Source of the DNA: PBB1 sp965229345
GTDB taxonomy: Bacteria > Pseudomonadota > Gammaproteobacteria > Burkholderiales > Burkholderiaceae_C
NCBI GenBank assembly: GCA_965229345.1
Contig: OZ245872.1
Span: forward strand, 310,001 to 374,000
Length of the DNA: 64,000 nucleotides
Reading direction: 5' to 3'
A program made the position numbers and the translations under genes. The notes beneath the pieces were generated by a model. That model was not told the DNA's origin. It was given only the letters and a program-made list of their open reading frames with translations, and searched no databases. The first letter of the stretch is position 1. Each line of letters begins with the position of its first letter. Shown one piece after another: positions 22,975-31,411 of the stretch.

Positions 22975-23790
22975 ATGACGACCCCCGACGCCGTTCCGCC
23001 TTTCCGCTTCCTGCGCGGCACCCGACCGGTGCTGTTGTCGATTCCGCATGTGGGCACGCACATCCCCGAGACTCTGCACGGCAGCTACACCGAGGCCGCA
23101 CTGCAACGGGCCGACACCGACTGGCACCTGGACCGGCTTTATGCCTTCGCGCACCAGTTCGGCGCATCGTTGCTGCAGGCCACGCACTCGCGCAGCGTGA
23201 TCGACCTGAATCGTCCGCCCGACGACCAGAGCCTGTACCCGGGACGCATCACCACCGGGCTGTGTCCGACCGAGACCTTCCGCGGCGAGCCGCTGTACCT
23301 CCCCGGGCGGGCCCCCGACGCTGCCGAAACGGCAAGGCGTCTGGCGCAGTACTGGCAGCCGTACCACGACGCCCTGGCCGCCGAGCTCGAACGGCTGAAG
23401 TCGCTGCATGGTCAGGTGCTGCTGTGGGATGCGCACTCGATCGCGAGCCGGCTGCCACGCCTGTTCGAGGGCCAGCTGCCCGACCTGAACCTGGGCACGG
23501 CCGACGGTGCGAGCTGCGCTGCCGAGGTGCTGGCACCCGTGGCGGCCATCGCGCAGGGCAGCGGCTTCAGCGCGGTCGTCAACGGCCGCTTCAAGGGTGG
23601 GCACATCACACGGCGCTACGGCTACCCTGCGCAAGGCGTCCATGCCATCCAGCTGGAGCTGTGCCAGCACCTGTACATGGACGAAGACCCGCCCTTCGAT
23701 TACCGCCCAGCGCGGGCCGAACGCCTGCAGCCCACCCTCGCGGCCCTGTTCGGTGCGGCCTGCGATGCGCTGGCTGCGCTCACCCCCTGA
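22975..23790 (+). CDS. hutG: N-formylglutamate deformylase
   Basis: Hydrolyses N-formylglutamate to glutamate and formate, the last step of one histidine-degradation route. I chose ATG 22975 (MTTPDAVPPFRFLRGTRPVL; 271 residues) rather than the GTG seven codons upstream. Family motifs are SIPHVGTHIPE, DTDWHLDRLYAFA, SVIDLNRPPDDQSLYPGR, WDAHSIAS and FKGGHITRRYG, whose His, Asp and Glu residues form the metal site. It diverges from the DAO/HutD unit and is followed 10 bases later by rlpA. Confidence 0.9.
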   Translation: MTTPDAVPPFRFLRGTRPVLLSIPHVGTHIPETLHGSYTEAALQRADTDWHLDRLYAFAHQFGASLLQATHSRSVIDLNRPPDDQSLYPGRITTGLCPTETFRGEPLYLPGRAPDAAETARRLAQYWQPYHDALAAELERLKSLHGQVLLWDAHSIASRLPRLFEGQLPDLNLGTADGASCAAEVLAPVAAIAQGSGFSAVVNGRFKGGHITRRYGYPAQGVHAIQLELCQHLYMDEDPPFDYRPARAERLQPTLAALFGAACDALAALTP

Positions 23791-23800
23791 GTCGCGGGCC

Positions 23801-24838
23801 ATGTGGCGTGCTGCGCTGACCCTGACCGCCGTGCTGTGGCTGGTCGGCTGCGCCAGCACACCAGGCGGGTCGGGGGGCGCCGGGCCCGTGGGGGTGCCCT
23901 CTGCCGACCACACCGGCCGCGACGGCCCGCCAGCGGCGCCACCACCGAACCTGGTCGACGTACCCGACGCCGAGCCGCGCGTCGAGGCCATCAAGCCCGG
24001 CGGGGCGAACAAGCCCTACGAGATCGCCGGTCAGCGCTACGAACCCATGGCCGCCGATGTGCCCTACCGCGAGCGCGGGCTGGCCTCGTGGTACGGACGC
24101 AAGTTCCACGGTCGCCCCACCTCCAGTGGCGAGCCCTACGACATGTACGCGATGACCGCCGCGCACCCGACGCTGCCGATCCCGAGCTACGCGCGGGTAC
24201 GCAACCCTGCCAACGGCCGCGAGGTCGTGGTGCGGATCAACGACCGCGGCCCGTTTCACAGCGGCCGCATCCTCGATCTGAGCTACGCCGCCGCGCTGAA
24301 GCTCGACCTGCTGCGCGGCGTGGCCCCGGTGGAGGTCGAGCGGCTGACACACGACGCCATACGCACCGGCGCCTGGCGTCAGCCGACGCCGGCGACCACG
24401 GCCGCATCCACGACCGCCGTGGCCACCGCGGTCGCACCGTCCGCCGCACCACCGGTGTTCGCCGACCTCCCGCCCACGTCAGTAGCGGCCCAGCCCGCAG
24501 CGCCGGCACCGAACACCGCTGAAGCGGCATCCACGGCGGCAAGCGTTACGGCACCGGCTGGCACCGATCGCCCCGCCGCCAGCGCCAGGACAGCCACACC
24601 CTCACGCGGCTTCTGGGTTCAGCTGGGCGCCTTCCGGCAGCGCGATGGCGCCGACCGGCTGCACCAACGGCTGTCGAGTGACCTGTCGTGGCTCGCGCCT
24701 TTGCTGGCGGTTTTCAGCGACCGCGACCTGCTGCGCGTGCAAGCCGGCCCTTATGCGGATCGGGCCGAGGCCACCAGCGTTGCACAGCGCGTGCGCGCTG
24801 CAGCCTCATTGGTGCCGGTGGTGATCGAACGCCGCTGA
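23801..24838 (+). CDS. rlpA: RlpA-like septal lytic transglycosylase, lipoprotein
   Basis: Outer-membrane lipoprotein that cleaves denuded glycan strands at the septum. The 345-residue product starts MWRAALTLTAVLWLVGCAST, a signal peptide with lipobox LVGC. The double-psi beta-barrel follows (GLASWYGRKFHGRPTSSGEP, then VVVRINDRGPFHSGRILDLS with its catalytic Asp). A long Ala/Thr/Pro-rich linker (about residues 190-265) leads to a C-terminal SPOR domain (GFWVQLGAFRQRDGADRLHQ) that binds denuded peptidoglycan. It starts 10 bases after hutG, but the functions are unrelated. Confidence 0.92.
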   Translation: MWRAALTLTAVLWLVGCASTPGGSGGAGPVGVPSADHTGRDGPPAAPPPNLVDVPDAEPRVEAIKPGGANKPYEIAGQRYEPMAADVPYRERGLASWYGRKFHGRPTSSGEPYDMYAMTAAHPTLPIPSYARVRNPANGREVVVRINDRGPFHSGRILDLSYAAALKLDLLRGVAPVEVERLTHDAIRTGAWRQPTPATTAASTTAVATAVAPSAAPPVFADLPPTSVAAQPAAPAPNTAEAASTAASVTAPAGTDRPAASARTATPSRGFWVQLGAFRQRDGADRLHQRLSSDLSWLAPLLAVFSDRDLLRVQAGPYADRAEATSVAQRVRAAASLVPVVIERR

Positions 24839-24962
24839 CAGCGGCATTCGATCCGATCAAGCCACGCCCGCGGCACGGGTCTCCCGGGCCGCCAGGCGGC
24901 GCCCAAGGGCCACAAAGGGGCCCCTTCAGGTCCTGGGGCAGGAGCGCAGCGACTGGGGGGCC

Positions 24963-26516
<1,554 letters not shown>

Positions 26517-26580
26517 GGCGTGCTCCAGGTTCGGTTCATGTTCATCTCGGTGGCTGAGTTTAGGAGGGCGACAATTGACC

Positions 26581-27276
26581 ATGCCCTCTCCCACACCTTC
26601 TTCATCCAGCAGCGCTGCCCCGCTCGGCGAGCGCGACATCGACGAGCTGCAGGCCCTGCTCGACCGCGTGCCGGCGCCGCTGGAGCCGCTCGACGTCAGC
26701 ATGGTCGACGGCTTTCTGTGCGGCGTGCTGCTGCAGCCGCGACCGGTGCCCGCTGCGCAGTGGCTGCCTCACCTCACCGATGCCGACGGGCGCGCCTTGC
26801 CGGCGTCGTTCGACGCGACGCGGCTGCAGGCGCTGGCCTTGCGCCGTCATGCTGAGCTGAACGACGCGATCGGCCACCGGCAGTGGTTCGATCCGTGGGT
26901 GTTCGAGATGGGGCCTGCGGACGAAGAAGACGACGACAGCGACGCGCCGCACGAGACCGATGCGGTCTACCCCTGGGTGGCCGGCTTCGCCACCGCGCAG
27001 GAGTTCTTCCCAGGGCTGATGCAGCTGGACACCGGCGCGCTGACCGCCCCCTTGGCGCTGCTCTATCGGCACCTGGATCCCGATGACCTGGAAGACGCCG
27101 ACGACTTGATCGAGGAGATCGAATCGCTGGAGCCGCCGGCCGACCTGAGCGCGGCGGTCGAGGAACTGGTGCGCGCGACCTTGCTGCTGGCAGACATTTC
27201 CAGACCCCGCCCGCAAGCCGGCCGACCGAATCGCCCCCCCGCCCACGGTCCGGCGCGCCGGCCTACACGCCGCTAG
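26581..27276 (+). CDS. UPF0149 (YecA/YgfB) family protein
   Basis: A 231-residue protein of unknown molecular function. After a Ser/Pro-rich start it has the UPF0149 core: LDVSMVDGFLCGVLLQPRPV, WFDPWVFEMG, a strongly acidic loop (ADEEDDDSD), YPWVAGFATAQEFFPGLMQL and LEDADDLIEEIESLEPPADL. The C-terminus is basic and proline/arginine-rich, where many relatives instead have a zinc-binding SEC-C tail; no cysteine motif is present. It diverges from mmsA across 64 bases and converges on cfa. Confidence 0.8.
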   Translation: MPSPTPSSSSSAAPLGERDIDELQALLDRVPAPLEPLDVSMVDGFLCGVLLQPRPVPAAQWLPHLTDADGRALPASFDATRLQALALRRHAELNDAIGHRQWFDPWVFEMGPADEEDDDSDAPHETDAVYPWVAGFATAQEFFPGLMQLDTGALTAPLALLYRHLDPDDLEDADDLIEEIESLEPPADLSAAVEELVRATLLLADISRPRPQAGRPNRPPAHGPARRPTRR

Positions 27277-27290
27277 ACAGCGCGGCGGGC

Positions 27291-28454
27291 TCAGCCGGCC
27301 CAGCGGCGATAGACGCCGGGCCGGCCCGGCCTGGACAGCACCCACTGCCACAGCTGGATGTCGCGGGCGCGAAACGCCCCGGCCGACGACAGCAGGTAGT
27401 AGCGCCACATCCGGCGGAAGCGCTCGCCCAGCCGATCGGCAAAGCGCGGCCACGACGCCTCGACGTTCGCGTGCCAGGCCATCAGCGTGCGGTCGTAGTC
27501 GGCGCCGAAGTTGTGCAGGTCCTCGACGACGAAGCGCCGCTCGCAGGCTTGGCCGATCTGCGCGATGGTCGGCAGCTCGCCATTCGGAAAGATATAGCGG
27601 TGGATCCACGGGTCGGTGCCGTGCCCCGGCTCGTTGCGGCCGATGGTGTGCAGCAGGAACAGGCCGGCGTCGTCCAGGCAACGCAGCGCGACCTCCATGT
27701 AGGCCGCGTGATTCTTCTGGCCGACATGCTCGAACATGCCCAGGCTGACGATGCGGTCGAAGCGCTCGTCGAGCGTGCGGTAGTCGGTCAGCCGGAACTC
27801 GATCGGCAGGCCGGTGCAGCGCTCGCGCCCCAGTGCAGCCTGCTCGGCCGAGATCGTCACGCCCACGCACTGCACGCCGTAGCGCTCGGCGGCGAACTGC
27901 ATGAAGCTGCCCCAGCCGCAGCCGATGTCGAGCACGCGCATGCCACGCTCCAGACCGAGCTTGCGGCAGACCAGATCGAGCTTGTGCTCCTGCGCCGCGT
28001 CCAGCGTCTGGGCCTGCTGCCAGAAGGCGCAGGTGTAGGTCATGCGGCGGTCGAGCATCGCCGCATAGAAGTCGTTGCCCAGGTCGTAGTGGGCGTGGCC
28101 GACCTGCCAGGCACGGCCCTCGGTCTGCAGGTTCAGCCAGCGCGAACGCAGGTGGTGCCACAACAGGCCGAGCGGGCGCACGCGCGAGGCGATGTCGGCC
28201 CTCAGCAGGCGGTCGAAGAACTGGTCGAGGCGCTCGCACTCCCACTGCCCGTCCATGTACGACTCGCCCAGGCCCAGGCTGCCATGGGCCAGCAGCCGCT
28301 CGGGCACTGTGGGGTCGATCAGCCGCATGTCCCAGGGGCGCTGACCCCTCAGACCGATGCCGACCTCGGCGAACAGTGCCTCGACGTCGTGCCGTGCCGC
28401 GCTGTCCTGGCGTTGCGGAACCGGCTGCGTGATCGAAACGCTGCGGACTTTCAT
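27291..28454 (-). CDS. cfa: Cyclopropane-fatty-acyl-phospholipid synthase
   Basis: Adds a methylene from S-adenosylmethionine across double bonds of membrane phospholipid chains, usually at entry to stationary phase. I chose ATG 28454 (MKVRSVSITQPVPQRQDSAA; 387 residues, close to the 382 of E. coli); a TTG 13 codons upstream lacks a ribosome-binding site. Features are YDLGNDFYAAMLDRRMTYTC, the SAM-binding VLDIGCGWGSFMQFAAERYG, SLGMFEHVGQKNHAAYMEVA and YIFPNGELPTIAQIG. A tandem 8-mer repeat lies just upstream. Confidence 0.94.
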   Translation of the reverse strand: MKVRSVSITQPVPQRQDSAARHDVEALFAEVGIGLRGQRPWDMRLIDPTVPERLLAHGSLGLGESYMDGQWECERLDQFFDRLLRADIASRVRPLGLLWHHLRSRWLNLQTEGRAWQVGHAHYDLGNDFYAAMLDRRMTYTCAFWQQAQTLDAAQEHKLDLVCRKLGLERGMRVLDIGCGWGSFMQFAAERYGVQCVGVTISAEQAALGRERCTGLPIEFRLTDYRTLDERFDRIVSLGMFEHVGQKNHAAYMEVALRCLDDAGLFLLHTIGRNEPGHGTDPWIHRYIFPNGELPTIAQIGQACERRFVVEDLHNFGADYDRTLMAWHANVEASWPRFADRLGERFRRMWRYYLLSSAGAFRARDIQLWQWVLSRPGRPGVYRRWAG

Positions 28455-28501
28455 CTCTGGCCTCGACGAAGAGCCAACGATGCCCCGATTCAATCAACGA
28501 T

Positions 28502-28518
28502 GTGCCAATGGTGCCAAT
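28502..28518. repeat. Tandem 8-mer repeat upstream of cfa
   Basis: GTGCCAAT occurs twice with one base between (28502-28509, 28511-28518), 48-64 bases upstream of the cfa start codon. Flanking CAATCA and TGATTG add a loose inverted repeat. It could be an operator for cfa or a coincidence. On the cfa strand it resembles a sigma-54 -24 box, but the -12 spacing does not fit. Confidence 0.3.
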
Positions 28519-28577
28519 TGATTGTTTTGTCGGAGCCGGTGGATTCGATTGATCCCGGGCACGGGGGTCGCCCGGCG

Positions 28578-29885
28578 TCAGGCGGTGGCCATGCGCGGTC
28601 GACGAGGCATGCTGCTCTGGCCGTAGAAGGCGAAGTCCACGGCGGGCTGCTTGCCGCTGATCAGCTCGGCCAGGGCGCGGCCCGAGCCCGCACCGTGCGT
28701 CCAGCCCAGCGTGCCATGGCCGGCGTTGATCCACAGCCGGTCGATCGGGCTGCGGCCGATGATCGGGATGTTGTCTGGCGTGCTGGGCCGCAGACCGGCC
28801 CAGAAGTTGGGCTGCGTGGTGTCGGCCACGCCGGGGAACAGCTCTTCGTAGCGCCTGACCAGCGCCTCGCAGCGCACGCGTGATGTGGCGCTGGTGATCG
28901 AGGTGTCGTAGCCCGCCATCTCGGCGGTGCCGGCAATGCGCACCTCATCGCCTAACCGGCTGATGGCGATCTTGCGTCCGTCGTCGAGCAGGCTGACGGT
29001 GCTGGCGCGCTCCGGGTGCCTCAACTTCAGGGTGGCGGAGTAGCCCTTGGCCGGATAGATGTTCAGGCACAGGCCGAGCGGGCGCAGCAACGGCGCGGTG
29101 TAGCTGCCCATGGCCGCGACATACGCATCGGCGCGCAGCGTCGTGATCTGGCCGGTGGCCTGCTCGCGCAAGCGCAGCGACTCGACCGCCCCGCCGGCCT
29201 TCTGCAGACCGACGATGTCGTGCCCATACAGAAAGACCGCGCCGCGTTCGGCGCAGCGCCTGGCCAATTGCTGGGTGAACACCCGTGCATCGCCGGATTC
29301 GTCGCTGGGCGTGTAGGTGCCGCCAGCCAGCCGCGGGCCGAACGACGCGAGGGCCGGCTCGACCGCCAGCACTTCATCACGCGACAGCACGCGGCGATCG
29401 ACGCCGTGGCGGCGCATCACTTCGGCAGCCGCAGCGCCGGCGTCGAAATCCTGCGGCGTCGAGAAAAAATGCAGGATGCCGCGCTCGAGCCGGTGGTACT
29501 CGATGCCGGTCTGCGCCACCACCGACTTCAGCGTCGCCTGGCTGTAGCGGCCAAGCGCCACCAGCTGACCGACGTTGCGCTCGAACGCAGGGGTGTTGCA
29601 CTGGGCCAGGAAGCTCAAGCCCCATCGCCATTGGTGAGGGTCGAGCTTCGGGCGAAACAGCAGCGGCGCGTCGTCGTGCAGCAACCATTTCGCAACCTTG
29701 AACGGCGCCCGGGCATCGGCCCAGGGCTCGCAGAAACTGACCGAGATCTGCGCGCCATTCGCGAAGCTGGTCTCGAGCGCCGCATCCGGCTGGCGGTCGA
29801 CGACCGTGACCTCGTGGCCCTCGCCCAGCAAGTGCCAGGCGGTACTGATGCCGATGATGCCGGCGCCCATCACGATGACTTTCAT
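28578..29885 (-). CDS. dadA: D-amino-acid dehydrogenase small subunit
   Basis: Membrane-associated flavoenzyme that deaminates D-amino acids, mainly D-alanine, and feeds electrons into the quinone pool. The 435 residues start MKVIVMGAGIIGISTAWHLL, the FAD fold with SFANGAQISVSFCEPWA after it. The C-terminal half has PNFWAGLRPSTPDNIPIIGR and INAGHGTLGWTHGAGSGRAL, typical of DadA. It is not next to an alanine racemase or an Lrp-type dadR. Instead it diverges, across 102 bases, from an ArgP-family LysR regulator. Confidence 0.93.
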   Translation of the reverse strand: MKVIVMGAGIIGISTAWHLLGEGHEVTVVDRQPDAALETSFANGAQISVSFCEPWADARAPFKVAKWLLHDDAPLLFRPKLDPHQWRWGLSFLAQCNTPAFERNVGQLVALGRYSQATLKSVVAQTGIEYHRLERGILHFFSTPQDFDAGAAAAEVMRRHGVDRRVLSRDEVLAVEPALASFGPRLAGGTYTPSDESGDARVFTQQLARRCAERGAVFLYGHDIVGLQKAGGAVESLRLREQATGQITTLRADAYVAAMGSYTAPLLRPLGLCLNIYPAKGYSATLKLRHPERASTVSLLDDGRKIAISRLGDEVRIAGTAEMAGYDTSITSATSRVRCEALVRRYEELFPGVADTTQPNFWAGLRPSTPDNIPIIGRSPIDRLWINAGHGTLGWTHGAGSGRALAELISGKQPAVDFAFYGQSSMPRRPRMATA

Positions 29886-29987
29886 GGGGTTCGCCTCCCA
29901 AGGAATTGGTGCTGGAAACCATTTTGCGATCGATGCGTTTCAAAAAGAAGCATCATTCATGAATGTCTCTACACATTAGCCGTGCTT

Positions 29988-31013
29988 ATGAACAACCTGG
30001 ACCCCGCAGCCCTCGATTGCCTGGCTGCACTGGCCGATCACAGTGGCTTCGAGGCCGCCGCGCAACGGTTGGCGATCACGCAATCGGCGGTGTCGCAGCG
30101 GCTGCGCGCGCTCGAGGCGCAGGTGGGCCAGCCGCTGGTGGTGCGCTCTCGGCCGTTGCGACTGACCGAGCCCGGCAAGGTGCTGCTGCGCTTTGCTCGC
30201 CAGCTGCAGGCCCTGCGTGCCGATGTGTCACGCGAGCTGGGTGTGCAGCCGTCGGTCGGCGAGCGGCTGCCCGTGGCCGTCAATGCGGACAGCCTCGCGA
30301 CCTGGGTGCTGCCCGCCTTGGACGAACTGGTGCACGACGGACTGGCCCTGGAGCTGGTGGTCGATGACCAGGACTTCACCCATGACTGGTTGCGCCAGGG
30401 CGAGGTCCTGGGCTGCGTCAGCACCGTCAGCAAGGCACTGAAAGGCTGCAGGGTCGTGCCCCTGGGCGTGATGCGCTACGTGGCAGTGGCCAGCCCGGGT
30501 TTCGTGGCGCGCGAGCTGAGGGGCTCGCCGTCGGGGCTCAACGAAGCGAGCTTCAGCCAGGTGCCCTTTCTGGTCTTCAATCGCAAGGACGACATGCAGC
30601 GGCAATGGGTGACGAGTGCGTTCGGCATCGCCGGCGCGCGGCTGAAGGCGCGCTATGTCCCGTCATCGGAAGCCTGCGTGCGCGCCGCGCTGATGGGTTG
30701 GGGGGTGGGCGTGGTGCCCGAGCTGCAGGTGCGGGCCTTGCTGGACTCCGGCGAGCTCGTTGCGCTGCGGCCCGACGTCTCGATCCCGGTAGCGCTGCAC
30801 TGGCATCAATGGCGACTGGGCCCGGATGGCGCGCCGCCGTCGGCGCGGGTGGCGATGCTCGATCGGGTGGGCGCTGCACTGGCCCGCGGCGCCCGCGACG
30901 CATTGGATGGCCACGCGCCGCGTGTGGTGGGCGCCACACCACCTGTTCGAGGGGTTTCGCAATCGCGGCTGGAACCTTCTACTTCTTCTGCGCGTCACGG
31001 GAAGAGGAAGTGA
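29988..31013 (+). CDS. argP: LysR-family regulator of the ArgP/IciA type
   Basis: A 341-residue transcription factor. The N-terminal winged helix reads DPAALDCLAALADHSGFEAA, then AITQSAVSQRLRALEAQVGQ. The effector domain includes LPVAVNADSLATWVLPALDE, a stretch characteristic of ArgP, which senses lysine/arginine and normally controls an exporter (argO/lysE). I chose ATG 29988. The C-terminal 35 residues are a basic, low-complexity extension beyond the usual end (about 300 residues). The divergent neighbour is dadA rather than an exporter, so the regulated target may differ from the model. Confidence 0.85.
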   Translation: MNNLDPAALDCLAALADHSGFEAAAQRLAITQSAVSQRLRALEAQVGQPLVVRSRPLRLTEPGKVLLRFARQLQALRADVSRELGVQPSVGERLPVAVNADSLATWVLPALDELVHDGLALELVVDDQDFTHDWLRQGEVLGCVSTVSKALKGCRVVPLGVMRYVAVASPGFVARELRGSPSGLNEASFSQVPFLVFNRKDDMQRQWVTSAFGIAGARLKARYVPSSEACVRAALMGWGVGVVPELQVRALLDSGELVALRPDVSIPVALHWHQWRLGPDGAPPSARVAMLDRVGAALARGARDALDGHAPRVVGATPPVRGVSQSRLEPSTSSARHGKRK

Positions 31014-31123
31014 CGCTTGTGTTGTGAAGTGCACGCAATAACGGTGTCAATTCCCAACACTGTCACGCCGCTGTCTCGCCACACTGGCACCATTCTTCCA
31101 AGTCGTTCTCATCAGGAGTCGTC

Positions 31124-31351
31124 GTGCGAAAAGTCCAGGACATTGCGTGGTGGCGCGCCCTCAGAGGGCGATGGGCTGCTGTGCGCAAGGTTCGCGACAC
31201 CGACGACATGGGCGACATGGGCACGGCCTTCGGACTCGATGCCTGCCTGCAGGCAGATCTGGAGTTTCAGGCCTTCCAGGAATCGCGGCGCGCGCTGGGC
31301 GACAGCACGCTGTCCCCGACCGACCGCCTGAACGGCCGCTCGGTGCTCTAA
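31124..31351 (+). CDS. Small orphan protein, 75 residues
   Basis: The start is GTG, with a good AGGAG nine bases upstream, which is the main support for calling it a gene. The product starts MRKVQDIAWWRALRGRWAAV: a basic, tryptophan-rich first third, then an acidic and Gln-rich remainder ending in DRLNGRSVL. No signal peptide, membrane segment or known domain is visible. It lies between argP and the end of the convergent GGDEF-EAL gene, with 110 bases of its own upstream DNA. I do not recognise it. Confidence 0.55.
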   Translation: MRKVQDIAWWRALRGRWAAVRKVRDTDDMGDMGTAFGLDACLQADLEFQAFQESRRALGDSTLSPTDRLNGRSVL

Positions 31352-31385
31352 GCCGCCAACAGGTCGGGATGTCCCTGACCTGATC

Positions 31386-31404
31386 CGCCCGATGTCGTCG
31401 GGCG
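31386..31404. terminator. Hairpin between convergent genes
   Basis: A perfect 7-bp stem CGCCCGA/TCGGGCG with a five-base loop is extended by GAT/ATC after one mismatch. It lies between the orphan small gene and the end of the GGDEF-EAL gene. There is no T run on either strand, so it is at best a weak or factor-assisted bidirectional terminator. Confidence 0.4.
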
Positions 31405-31411
31405 CATCCCT

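Noticed and set aside
28485..28525. Sigma-54 -24/-12 promoter before cfa (TGGCAC on the minus strand, twice)
   Set aside because: At neither copy does the required GC dinucleotide fall at the fixed -12 spacing, so the match is only half of the element.
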